A DNA stretch of 64,000 nucleotides from Acidobacteriota bacterium (lineage in GTDB: Bacteria > Acidobacteriota > Terriglobia > Acidiferrales > UBA7541), in the NCBI GenBank assembly GCA_027307115.1, contig DAHUXN010000035.1, forward strand, positions 108,615 through 172,614, in the 5' to 3' direction. The notes beneath the pieces were generated by a model, which was given only the letters and a program-made list of their open reading frames with translations, was not told the DNA's origin and did no database searches. Shown here in pieces: positions 8,017 through 16,443 of the stretch. A program made the translations under genes and the position numbers. The first letter of the stretch is position 1, and every line of letters begins with the position of its first letter.

Positions 8017-10638
8017 ATGGGACGTTCTCTAGTGATCGTCGAATCGCCAGCCAAGGCCAAGACGATCAACAAGTATCTCGGGCGCAATTACACTGTCCGC
8101 GCCTCCTACGGCCACGTGATGGATCTGCCGAAGAAAGAACTCGGCATAGACATCAAGGACGATTTCGAGCCCACGTACACCGTGATCCCGGGAAAATCGA
8201 AAATACTGAACGAGCTTAAGAAGCTGGGCGCTGACGCTGACGCAATCTACGTCGCCACCGACCCGGACCGCGAAGGCGAAGCCATCGGCGCGCACTTGGT
8301 GCACTTTCTCACCGGAACGCAGATCGCCGTCGAACCCGAAGAAAATGGCGCGAAGGGCGCCGAGAAAAACGGCGACAAAGCCGCCAAGGCCGCCAAGAAC
8401 GGCGCGCCAAAAAAGAAGAAAGAGAAGAAGAGCAAAGTCGACCGGAAGAAAATCTTCCGCGTGATGTTCCACGAAATCACGCCGAAGGCCATCAAGGCCG
8501 CGTTCGATCACGCTGGCGCGCTGAATACGAATCTTGTGGACGCGCAGCAGGCGCGTCGCGTTCTTGACCGCCTGGTCGGCTATAAGATTTCGCCGCTCCT
8601 CTGGGACAAAGTGCGCCGTGGCCTTTCCGCCGGGCGCGTGCAAACAGTCGCGTTGCGCCTGATCGTGGATCGCGAACGCGATATTCGCGCGTTCACTCCC
8701 AAGGAATACTGGACTATCCACGCGATGGTCGCGGCGGGAGAGCCGCCCGCGTTTGAAGCGAAGTTGTGGCGCTACAAGGGCGAAGAAATCGAAGTGCCCA
8801 ATTCCGAGAAGGCGCAGGAAATCGTCAGCGCCGTTGAGAATGCCGAGTGGCAAGTCGCAAGCGTCACGCAGAAGGAAAAACGCCGCTGGGCCCCGCCGCC
8901 ATTTACTACTTCCAAGCTCCAACAGGCCGCCTACAATCGCCTTCGCTTCTCCGCCAAGCGCACCATGATGCTCGCGCAGCGCCTTTATGAAGGGGTCGAG
9001 CTCGGTGACGAAGGTTCCGTCGCGCTGATTACCTATATGCGCACCGATTCGGTCCACGTATCGGCGGACGCCATCGCGCAGGTGCGGGATTTCGTCGGCT
9101 CCAGTTACGGCCCGGGCTATGTCCCAGAGAAACCGAATTTCTTCAAGTCGAAAAAACAGGCGCAGGAAGCGCACGAAGCCATTCGTCCCACCGACGTCGT
9201 GCGCTCGCCCGATGAAGTCAAGCGCTACCTCGACGAAGACATGTTTAAGCTCTACCAGCTGATCTGGCAGCGGTTCGTCGCCTCTCAAATGGTCCCAGCC
9301 GTCTTTGATCAGACCACCATCGACATTTCCGCCGCCGATTACATCTTCCGTGCCAGCGGCTCGGTGATGAAGTTCGATGGCTATCTCGCCGCCTACTCCG
9401 CTTCGCGAGATGACGAAGACAAGGGCGAAGCCGCCGATCAGGTCCCCGGCACAGCCTCCGCCGTCGAGGAAGATGCCGATGCGGAGGGCCGAACGCTCCC
9501 GCGCGTTACGGAAGGCGAACGCCTGCGCCTCGAAAAAATTCGTCCCGACCAGCATTTCACCGAACCGCCTCCGCGCTACACGGAAGCGACGCTCGTGAAA
9601 GAGCTGGAAGACAAAGGCATCGGCCGCCCGTCCACTTACGCGTCGATTATTTCCACGATTGTCGAGCGCGAGTACGTCAACAAAGAGCAAGGCCGCTTCA
9701 CGCCCACGCTGCTCGGCGAAAAGGTAAGCGATCTGCTCGTGAAAAGCTTCGAGGACATTTTCGACGTGGGCTTCACCGCGCGGCTGGAAGACGAGCTCGA
9801 CGAAATCGAGGAAGGCAAACTGCCCTGGCGAAAATCCGTCAAGGTATTCTGGAAGCACTTTGAGGACGATTTGGAGAAGGCCGAAGGCGAAATGGAGTCC
9901 TACAAGGCCGGAATCCCCACCGACGAGAAGTGTCCCAAGTGCGAAAAGGGCATGCTCCTCGAACGCATCAGCCGCCACGGATTTTTTCTTGGCTGCGAGC
10001 GCTATCCCGATTGCGATTACATCCGCGACATTTCCGACACCGGCAGCGAGGAAGTCGAAGGCGACAACACGATCGAGTATTGCCACAATTGCGGCCGCGA
10101 AATGGTCATGAAGCGCGGCCGCTTCGGCGCCTTCTTGGCGTGCTCGGGATATCCCGATTGCAAAACGACGCGCCGCCTGGCCGCCGGAACCAGAAAAGCG
10201 CGCCAGCCGGATGTTCCGCTCGACGAGAAATGCCCCACCTGCGGCGAACAGCTTCTAAAGCGGCATGGCCGTTTCGGCGAATTCATCGGCTGTTCGAAAT
10301 ATCCGAAATGCAAATACACGCGCCCGATTACGCTGGGAATCAAGTGTCCGAAATGCGGCGAGGGCGAATTCGTCCGCCGGGGCACGGCCAAGGGACGCGG
10401 GCGCGGCAGAATTTTTTATGGCTGCAGCCGCTATCCCGATTGCGATTACACTTCGCCGCACGAACCGCTTCCTGAACCATGTCCGAAATGCGGCGCGCCC
10501 TTCGTCGTGCTCAAGCGTTCCAAGCACGGCGCATTCCGCGCGTGCTCCAGGGAAGACTGCGACTGGGAGGTCCCGGAGAGCGAAGGCTCAGTCGCTCAGC
10601 CCGTGGAAGCAGCAGCGGCCGAGCCCGTCAAATCGTGA
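8017..10638 (+). CDS. topA: DNA topoisomerase I
   Basis: An 873-residue type IA topoisomerase that relaxes negative supercoils. The toprim domain starts at residue 3 (VIVESPAKAKTINKYLG), with the acidic DPDREGEAIG motif near residue 85. The active-site tyrosine is in ITYMRTDS (about Tyr340). A Lys/Ala-rich insert of about 40 residues (near 108-150) splits the toprim region, a feature of some lineages. The C-terminus has five tetracysteine zinc-ribbon repeats, each beginning CPKC, CHNC or CPTC and closing with a CxxYPxC-like pair (CSREDC in the last). AAAGGAA precedes the ATG. The gene lies between dprA and the tyrosine recombinase gene, probably in one operon. Confidence 0.96.
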   Translation: MGRSLVIVESPAKAKTINKYLGRNYTVRASYGHVMDLPKKELGIDIKDDFEPTYTVIPGKSKILNELKKLGADADAIYVATDPDREGEAIGAHLVHFLTGTQIAVEPEENGAKGAEKNGDKAAKAAKNGAPKKKKEKKSKVDRKKIFRVMFHEITPKAIKAAFDHAGALNTNLVDAQQARRVLDRLVGYKISPLLWDKVRRGLSAGRVQTVALRLIVDRERDIRAFTPKEYWTIHAMVAAGEPPAFEAKLWRYKGEEIEVPNSEKAQEIVSAVENAEWQVASVTQKEKRRWAPPPFTTSKLQQAAYNRLRFSAKRTMMLAQRLYEGVELGDEGSVALITYMRTDSVHVSADAIAQVRDFVGSSYGPGYVPEKPNFFKSKKQAQEAHEAIRPTDVVRSPDEVKRYLDEDMFKLYQLIWQRFVASQMVPAVFDQTTIDISAADYIFRASGSVMKFDGYLAAYSASRDDEDKGEAADQVPGTASAVEEDADAEGRTLPRVTEGERLRLEKIRPDQHFTEPPPRYTEATLVKELEDKGIGRPSTYASIISTIVEREYVNKEQGRFTPTLLGEKVSDLLVKSFEDIFDVGFTARLEDELDEIEEGKLPWRKSVKVFWKHFEDDLEKAEGEMESYKAGIPTDEKCPKCEKGMLLERISRHGFFLGCERYPDCDYIRDISDTGSEEVEGDNTIEYCHNCGREMVMKRGRFGAFLACSGYPDCKTTRRLAAGTRKARQPDVPLDEKCPTCGEQLLKRHGRFGEFIGCSKYPKCKYTRPITLGIKCPKCGEGEFVRRGTAKGRGRGRIFYGCSRYPDCDYTSPHEPLPEPCPKCGAPFVVLKRSKHGAFRACSREDCDWEVPESEGSVAQPVEAAAAEPVKS

Positions 10639-10715
10639 ACTTTCGCCAGCGAAACATCCCGGAGGCCTCGCCTTCCAACGCTGGCCACAGCCTCTCGAAA
10701 CGCCCTACGACGTCC

Positions 10716-11717
10716 ATGGCCACCACGAACACGATCGCGGCCTCGGCCGAAAAATTCCTGCATTACCTCCGCTACGTGCGCAACGCCTCTCCGAAAACAA
10801 TTACTAGCTACAAAATTGACCTCGACCAGTTCATCGCTTACGTTACCCCGCCGGGAGAAGACGCCCTGGCACTCACGGCCGTGGACCATCTCGTCATTCG
10901 CGAATTCATCAGCCATCTTTACGACCTGCATCTGCAAAAAAGCTCCGTCGCGCGAAAACTCGCCGCTCTCCGTTCCTTTTTCCGTTTCTGCGTTCGCGAA
11001 CGTCTCACAGGGCAAAATCCCGCGCGCCTTGTGGCCCGCCCTAAATTGCCGAAGCGTCTTCCCAACGTGATGTCCGCGGAAGAAATGAACCGCTTGCTTG
11101 ACGACATGACGCCCGCGCGAACCACGCCAGCGCGTCCCAAAAAATTCCGTAACAAATCCGCTCCACCGGGCAGGCTCACTCGAGCCAGTAACACTGCTCC
11201 GCTGGTTCTGGCGCGCGATCGGGCCATCCTCGAACTCCTATACGGCTCTGGCCTGCGCGTCAGCGAACTCACCGGCCTCGACACGACGAGCATCGATTCC
11301 AGCGAACGGATGTTGCACGTGCTCGGCAAAAGACGCAAAGAGCGCGTCGTTCCCTACGGTGCGAAGGCCAATCAGGCTCTTGAACAGTATTGGCCCTTTC
11401 GCGACGAAATCCTGCGCCGCGCGAAACCACCGGCTCCCATAACCGCCGTTTTCATCAATTTTCAGGGCGGCCGGCTCACGCAGCGCACCATTTTAAATGT
11501 GGTGAAAAAATACGCCCGGCTGCTGACCAATAATCCGGATCTCCACCCGCACTCTTTGCGCCACGCCTTCGCCACGCACCTGCTCGCCGATGGAGCCGAT
11601 CTTCGCACCATCCAGGAACTGCTCGGCCACTCTTCTCTTTCCACCACGCAACGCTACACCAGCGTCACCATCGATCAGCTCATGGCCATCTACGATAAAT
11701 CCCACCCGCACGCCTGA
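10716..11717 (+). CDS. Tyrosine recombinase (XerC/XerD type)
   Basis: A 333-residue site-specific recombinase of the chromosome-dimer-resolution type. The N-terminal SAM-like core-binding domain (FLHYLRYVRNASPKTI) is followed by the catalytic domain with the RHRY set: Arg in YGSGLRVSEL, HxxR in HSLRHAFATHLL, His in LLGHSSLSTT and the nucleophile in TQRYTSV. A basic Pro/Thr-rich insert separates the two domains. The ATG at 10716 fits the family start but has no obvious RBS. A GTG at 10635 overlaps the topA stop as GTGA and would add 27 residues by coupling. Position after topA suggests the housekeeping XerC rather than a mobile integrase. Confidence 0.88.
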   Translation: MATTNTIAASAEKFLHYLRYVRNASPKTITSYKIDLDQFIAYVTPPGEDALALTAVDHLVIREFISHLYDLHLQKSSVARKLAALRSFFRFCVRERLTGQNPARLVARPKLPKRLPNVMSAEEMNRLLDDMTPARTTPARPKKFRNKSAPPGRLTRASNTAPLVLARDRAILELLYGSGLRVSELTGLDTTSIDSSERMLHVLGKRRKERVVPYGAKANQALEQYWPFRDEILRRAKPPAPITAVFINFQGGRLTQRTILNVVKKYARLLTNNPDLHPHSLRHAFATHLLADGADLRTIQELLGHSSLSTTQRYTSVTIDQLMAIYDKSHPHA

Positions 11718-11839
11718 CCGTTCGCTTTTCGCTACGAAATTTTCGCCACAAAAATCCTGCAACGATTGTCGCTTCCCTGCGTCTTAGCTTAGGATAGCCG
11801 TGCATCTCTTGAGGAGAACCTGGAGAGCAGGAAGCATCG

Positions 11840-12682
11840 TTGAAGCAATTTACAGCGAACCCATCCAAGCCTGATCAATCTTTGCGCGCGTGCCTGATGT
11901 GTCTCGCACTCGCCGCCGGTCTGTTTGCGCTCTGCCCCGGTGCCTTCGCTCAAACCGATGAAATCCAAGTCTACGATGGCGCCATCGCCGCGCCCGGTGT
12001 CATCAATCTAACTCTGCACGACAACTTCACCCCTGACGGACAAAAGACGCCCGCCTTCCCCGGCGGCCTCATCCCCGACAAGTCCTGGAACGGGGCCGCC
12101 GAATGGGCCTATGGTGTCACCGACTGGCTCGAAGCCGGTCTTTATTTGCCCCTTTACAGTATCTATTCCAAGGGCCGCGGCCCTACCATCAATGGCGGCA
12201 AGCTGCGCCTGCTCTTTGCCGAGCCGCATGCTGACGACCGCACCTTCGTTTACGCCGTGAATTTCGAATTCAGTTACAACGCCAGGCACTGGGATCCCCG
12301 CCGCTATACTTCCGAGATTCGGCCCATCTTCGGCCTGCAGCTGCATCCATGGGACATCATCGTCAATCCCATTCTCGATAATTCCTATCTCGGCGGCTTC
12401 AAGAATCTCGACTTCGCCCCGTGCGCGCGCATCGCCTACAACCTGTCTCCCAAATGGGCCGTTGCCGTCGAGGAGTATTCCGATGCCGGCCCCCTCAAGG
12501 ACTTCTTGCCCACCGACGAAGAATCCCATGAGCTGTGGGGAGTCTTCGATCACTCCGCCAAGTTCGCAAACATCGAAGCGGGCATCGGCTTCGGTTTGAC
12601 CAGCGCATCCGATAAAGTCACGCTCAAGCTCATGCTCTCCCGCGACCTCCACACTCCCGCCAGGCAGTCATCGAATCAATAA
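11840..12682 (+). CDS. Exported protein, probable outer-membrane beta-barrel
   Basis: A 280-residue protein with a signal peptide ending near CPGAFA/QTDE. The rest alternates short beta-like stretches with aromatic belts (WAYGVTDWLEAGLYLPLYSIY, split here for length: WAYGVTDWLEA and GLYLPLYSIY). It resembles uncharacterised porin-like or transporter-like outer-membrane proteins that describe themselves by a tested environment domain rather than an enzyme. The TTG start at 11840 is preceded by GGAGAGCAGGA, and it gives a complete positively charged signal peptide. An internal ATG at 11897 would cut that off. No close family is recognised. It stands alone between the recombinase gene and a PH-domain gene. 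Confidence 0.65.
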   Translation: MKQFTANPSKPDQSLRACLMCLALAAGLFALCPGAFAQTDEIQVYDGAIAAPGVINLTLHDNFTPDGQKTPAFPGGLIPDKSWNGAAEWAYGVTDWLEAGLYLPLYSIYSKGRGPTINGGKLRLLFAEPHADDRTFVYAVNFEFSYNARHWDPRRYTSEIRPIFGLQLHPWDIIVNPILDNSYLGGFKNLDFAPCARIAYNLSPKWAVAVEEYSDAGPLKDFLPTDEESHELWGVFDHSAKFANIEAGIGFGLTSASDKVTLKLMLSRDLHTPARQSSNQ

Positions 12683-12809
12683 ATGAAATGAATGGCGGTT
12701 CAGCCTCACCTCGCCACGGAGCTCTTTAGCTGTTGTGATACCCTCTGTCCGAATTACCGAATGAGGGCCCTGATCTCATTCATCCCTGAGCGATGCGGGA
12801 GTGGCACAG

Positions 12810-13310
12810 ATGAGCTACGTAGAAAGAAATTTAGTCGCCGGTGAAACGGTAATTTACCAGACCCGCCTCCACTGGATCGTCATGATCGGGCACATAATCG
12901 TTGGATGCTTGCTCCTCGCTCTGCCAGGCGTAATCCTCCTCTATTACGCGCTCACCCAACACGGCACTGAGAACGCAAATTCTCACCTCATGGAAATCGG
13001 CGGCGCTGCGTTGCTCATTGCCGGCATCGTGGCGATCCTCGTGGGCATGGTGCGCCGAAACGCCACGGAAATGGCGGTGACGAATCGCCGAGTGGTGATC
13101 AAGACCGGATTGGTCAGCCGCAAGACCATCGAAATGCTGCTCAGCAAAGTCGAGAGCATTGAAGTTAACGAAACCGCGTTCGGCAGGATGCTGGGTTACG
13201 GCGCGATTGTCGTGATCGGGACAGGCGGCACTCCCGAGCCATTTCAAAAAGTCGCGCATCCGCTGGAATTTCGCAGCGAGGTACAGCAGCAGATCGAGAA
13301 GCTGCACTGA
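12810..13310 (+). CDS. PH-domain (bPH2/YdbS-like) membrane protein
   Basis: A 166-residue protein with two hydrophobic segments (WIVMIGHIIVGCLLLALPGV and the stretch around AALLIAGIVAILVGMV). A C-terminal bacterial PH-like domain follows: TEMAVTNRRVVIKTG, then LLSKVESIEVNETAFGRMLG, then YGAIVVIGTGGT. This is the arrangement of small bPH2 membrane proteins. Their function is mostly unknown, and some support envelope processes. ATG 12810 is chosen because GGGAG (12797-12801) sits eight bases upstream; the in-frame GTG at 12801 overlaps that RBS. Confidence 0.85.
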   Translation: MSYVERNLVAGETVIYQTRLHWIVMIGHIIVGCLLLALPGVILLYYALTQHGTENANSHLMEIGGAALLIAGIVAILVGMVRRNATEMAVTNRRVVIKTGLVSRKTIEMLLSKVESIEVNETAFGRMLGYGAIVVIGTGGTPEPFQKVAHPLEFRSEVQQQIEKLH

Positions 13311-13413
13311 GAATTCGCCGCGCCATATCGCGGAGCTACTCCCCCTTTGAAATGCCAGGATGGTACGTTCGCCGCTGCCGGCACCGCGGTCACCACTGTT
13401 CTGTAATCCGAAA

Positions 13414-13707
13414 TCAGAGTATTCGCCATTTCGTTATTTCTATCGGACCATCGAGTATTTCGTCTGCAACCTTCCGGAATGCCCGCAAGTGCGCGGAATT
13501 CGCATGCGCTTCCAGATGTGACTCGCTCATCCAATTCTCGTAAAACACAAATTGCGTCGGATCGTTATCCGACACATGCAGGTCGTAGTTGATGCAGCCT
13601 GCCTCTGCGCGCGTCGGCGCGATTAGATTCAGTAACGCTTCCTGAACTTTAGCTTCCTGTCCTGCCTTTGCGTGAATGTGCGCAATCACCGTCAATTTGT
13701 GATTCAT
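13414..13707 (-). CDS. Antibiotic biosynthesis monooxygenase (ABM) domain protein
   Basis: A 97-residue single-domain protein of the dimeric alpha/beta ABM fold. Recognisable pieces are LTVIAHIHAKAGQEAKVQEA, then INYDLHVSDNDPTQFVFYEN and W, then HANSAHLRAF. Small proteins like this (YgiN-like) act as quinol monooxygenases or haem-degradation relatives; substrate cannot be assigned from sequence. The C-terminus (EILDGPIEITKWRIL) is normal for the family. It lies between a PH-domain protein and a tRNA gene and has no evident operon partner. Confidence 0.87.
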   Translation of the reverse strand: MNHKLTVIAHIHAKAGQEAKVQEALLNLIAPTRAEAGCINYDLHVSDNDPTQFVFYENWMSESHLEAHANSAHLRAFRKVADEILDGPIEITKWRIL

Positions 13708-13805
13708 GAATGCGTCCTCACTCCTCCCCTCGAACTTTTGCCGTCAAGTTCAAGCTTATCCAATTTCTTGGCGACGGCCTGGGACTTTCGGTAGACTACA
13801 CCTTC

Positions 13806-13882
13806 GCGCCCGTAGCTCAGCTGGATAGAGCATCTGCCTTCGAAGCAGAGGGTCGGGAGTTCGAATCTCTCCGGGCGCGCCA
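13806..13882 (+). tRNA. tRNA-Arg (anticodon TCG)
   Basis: A cloverleaf of 77 bases. The acceptor strands are GCGCCCG and CGGGCGC, the D-arm contains AGCTCAGCTGGATAGAGC, and the anticodon stem TCTGC/GCAGA encloses loop CTTCGAA with anticodon TCG at 13840-13842. The T-loop is GTTCGAATC. Discriminator G is followed by an encoded CCA (13880-13882). It reads CGA codons. Confidence 0.97.
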
Positions 13883-13999
13883 CTCCATCTTTCACTTGTC
13901 GGCTTCCCACGTCTGTCAGACACTAAGCTCGGAGCGCCTGCCGTCCACCCAGGCCGCGCGCCGCTCGGGTACCTTCCTTCTCGAAGGAGGCTTCTTCCT

Positions 14000-14995
14000 T
14001 TGCACATTATGCGGCGTAGCTTTCTCATGTTGGGGCTGATGCTGCTGAGCCTTCCGGCTTCTGCGGCAACTCTGAAGGAAATCGCTGTCATCCACCTGCC
14101 CGGCGCGCGAGGTGAGCATTTCGATCATCTCGCGATGGATTACGAGGATCATTACCTGCTGTCGGCCCGTGTCGGACCAGGCATCTTGTATGTCATCGAT
14201 GTGCGCACAAACAAGCTGGTTGCGGCGATTCACGATCTCCCCGGAATCACTGCCGCCATATACGTGCCTGAGGTCAGAAAGATTTACACGTGTGATTGGG
14301 GCGAGAACAAAATCGGCGTGGTCAGCCTCCGGCAAATGAAGGTAATCAAGAAACTTTCAACGCCGGCGAAACCGAATGGCGGCACCTATGCCATGCCGTT
14401 CGGCAAGGTCTACATCTCCGACACCCTCGGCAAAGCGGTAACCGTCCTCGATGTTCATACCGACTCCGTGGTCAAAACGCTGAAATTTGGAAGTGAAACG
14501 GGAATGGTGCAATATGATCCCGTCGGCCGAAAGGTTTACGTGAATCTTCGGAGCGTAAATAAAATCGCGGAAATCGACCCTGCGTCGGACACTGTCGTTG
14601 CCCAATATCCGGTCGCGCGTTGCGATTTCAATCATGCGATGGCGCTCGATTCAGTGGGCCGTCGGGCATTTCTGCCATGCGCCAACAACAACCTTCTCAC
14701 CGTATTCGATCTTGACCGACATTGCTCCATTGCCCACATTCCAATGCCGGAGGGTGCCGACGACGTGGCATTCGATCCAGGCCTGAAAAGAATTTACGTG
14801 CCGTGCGAGAGCGGAGCGATCCTTGTCGTTCAAGAGGATGACCCGAATCATTTCCGCAAACTCGAAGATTTCCCAGTTCAAAAAGGAGTGCACACTCTTG
14901 CGGTGGACATCGAGACGCACCGCGTCTATACGCCCGAACAGGAAGAAAACGGCCGTCCGGTCAGCCGGATGCTCGTATACGAAGCTCTGAAATAG
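14000..14995 (+). CDS. YncE-like exported beta-propeller protein (copy 1)
   Basis: A 331-residue protein with a signal peptide (RRSFLMLGLMLLSLPASAA) followed by repeated YVTN-like blades: YVIDVRTNKLVAAIHDLPG, VYISDTLGKAVTVLDVHTDS, VYVNLRSVNKIAEIDPASDT and then IYVPCESGAILVV. This is the surface-layer or YncE seven-bladed propeller family, usually periplasmic and of unknown function. TTG 14000 is preferred because AAGGAGG lies nine bases upstream (13984-13990); an ATG at 14009 is the alternative and leaves the signal peptide intact. A second related gene follows after 39 bases, so the pair is probably an operon from an old duplication. Confidence 0.82.
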   Translation: MHIMRRSFLMLGLMLLSLPASAATLKEIAVIHLPGARGEHFDHLAMDYEDHYLLSARVGPGILYVIDVRTNKLVAAIHDLPGITAAIYVPEVRKIYTCDWGENKIGVVSLRQMKVIKKLSTPAKPNGGTYAMPFGKVYISDTLGKAVTVLDVHTDSVVKTLKFGSETGMVQYDPVGRKVYVNLRSVNKIAEIDPASDTVVAQYPVARCDFNHAMALDSVGRRAFLPCANNNLLTVFDLDRHCSIAHIPMPEGADDVAFDPGLKRIYVPCESGAILVVQEDDPNHFRKLEDFPVQKGVHTLAVDIETHRVYTPEQEENGRPVSRMLVYEALK

Positions 14996-15034
14996 TCATC
15001 TCTAAGCAACCAAGGAGGTCTAGCAGGGAGAAAT

Positions 15035-16039
15035 ATGTTCAAGAAAATCCATCTTCTCATTTGCGTCATTGCATTCGCCGGACTCGCCGCCAATTCTCAA
15101 CAGATTGCGCCGCTGCGCCTGCTCCACACCATTCGCATCCCCGAAGTGAAAGGCCGCATCGACCACTTCGATCTGGATCTGAAAGGCCGGCGCCTGTTCA
15201 TGTCAGCGCTGGGCAACAATTCGCTCGAAGTGTTCGATCTGCGCGCCAACAAGCTGGTTCACTCCATTCGCGGCTTGCGCGAACCGCAGGGCGTGACTTA
15301 TGCGCCTGAATCTAACCGCATCTTCGTCGCGAATGGCGCGGACGGAACATGCCGCATCTTTGACGGCAGCACATATCGGCTCCTCAAGACCGTCCATTTT
15401 TCAACTGATGCCGATGACACGCGTTATGATCCGGCCACAAGACACGTCTTCGTTGGCTATGGAGATCAGGGCAATGCTGGCTTAGGAATTCTGGAGGCCG
15501 CCACGGGAAATCTGTTGCAAACCATCAAGCTTCCAGGCCATCCTGAGTCCTTCCAGTTGGAAAAGTCGGGGCCCAGGATTTTCGTCAACATTCCGTCGGC
15601 CGGAAATATCATCGACGTCGTCGATCGGGTCCAAGGCAAGATTGTGGCGACCTGGAAACTCGGTGACGCGCAGGATAATTTTCCGATGGACTTGGACGAA
15701 GCACATCACCGCTTGTTTGTCGTCTGCCGAACGCCTCCCGAAGTGCTGGTCTTGGATACTGACTCGGGAAAGGTGCTCGCCCGCATTCCCAGCGTCAGCC
15801 ATGCCGACGACGTTTGGTACGACGCGGCGCACAAGCGCGTCTACGTTTCCGGCGGCGAAGGCTTCATCACGGTTATCGGCCAGGACGATGTCAACCACTA
15901 CCGGAGAATTGCCCAAATAACGGCCCTGCCCGGTGCGCGGACTTCTTTTCTCGTGCCTTCGTTGAAGCGGCTGTATCTCGGCATTTGGGGTCTTGGGGGC
16001 CACCCCGCCGAGCTCCGCGTGTACGAAACTCAGCCGTGA
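15035..16039 (+). CDS. YncE-like exported beta-propeller protein (copy 2)
   Basis: A 334-residue relative of the preceding gene. The signal peptide (KKIHLLICVIAFAGLAANS) is followed by blades such as DHFDLDLKGRRLFMSALGN, LEVFDLRANKLVHSIRGL, then VLDTDSGKVLARIPSVSHAD and VYVSGGEGFITVIGQDD. The RBS AAGGAGG is about 15 bases before the ATG, with a second GGGAG closer. The blades align with those of copy 1 in order, but identity is low. A role in binding a ligand or protein in the periplasm is likely, with nothing to say which. Confidence 0.84.
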   Translation: MFKKIHLLICVIAFAGLAANSQQIAPLRLLHTIRIPEVKGRIDHFDLDLKGRRLFMSALGNNSLEVFDLRANKLVHSIRGLREPQGVTYAPESNRIFVANGADGTCRIFDGSTYRLLKTVHFSTDADDTRYDPATRHVFVGYGDQGNAGLGILEAATGNLLQTIKLPGHPESFQLEKSGPRIFVNIPSAGNIIDVVDRVQGKIVATWKLGDAQDNFPMDLDEAHHRLFVVCRTPPEVLVLDTDSGKVLARIPSVSHADDVWYDAAHKRVYVSGGEGFITVIGQDDVNHYRRIAQITALPGARTSFLVPSLKRLYLGIWGLGGHPAELRVYETQP

Positions 16040-16097
16040 GCTTATGCGCTTAACCGGAGTTGGCCCTCTGCTTCTGATCCGGGGATATAATACTGCC

Positions 16098-16352
16098 ATG
16101 CAGCACCCTAATCTCGTTGTCGTCAAAGCGTTCGGTCACCGCATTGAGGCGGAGTTGGCCAAAGGTGCGCTCGAAAATGCCGGCATTCAGGCGTCGATGC
16201 AGGCTGACTCGGTAGGAGGAATGCGCGAACACATTGCATGGTCCGGCGCGGGGTTTCAAATTCTGGTGCGCGAACAAGACCTAGCCGCGGCGCTTGATGC
16301 GCTCACCCCAATAACGGACACCGAGTCCGAAGACGACGGCGATCTTGGCTGA
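16098..16352 (+). CDS. DUF2007-domain protein (putative signal-transducing)
   Basis: An 84-residue cytoplasmic protein with the DUF2007 pattern: VVVKAFGHRIEAELAKGALE, then NAGIQASMQADSVGG and a closing ILVREQDLAAALDAL. Such proteins are small ferredoxin-like folds of unknown role. The open frame extends upstream, but the family begins at MQHPNLVVV. No RBS precedes this ATG. Instead TATAAT (16086-16091) ends six bases before it, which suggests transcription starting at or next to the ATG and a leaderless message. Confidence 0.8.
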   Translation: MQHPNLVVVKAFGHRIEAELAKGALENAGIQASMQADSVGGMREHIAWSGAGFQILVREQDLAAALDALTPITDTESEDDGDLG

Positions 16353-16443
16353 TCCTGATGTCGGGTACCTGAGCTGCATGTTCGCCGGAGCCTTCACCAA
16401 ATCCGGAAGCCATCGTGACTTCCTGCGCGAGCTTTTCGTCCAA

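Noticed and set aside
8029..10086. A 685-codon open frame antisense to topA
   Set aside because: It mirrors the topA frame in high-GC DNA. Its composition is that of a shadow frame and topA has all family motifs.
10716..11717. Integrase of a mobile element or integron
   Set aside because: No attachment sites or cargo are near. The gene follows topA in a housekeeping setting, so Xer is the better reading.
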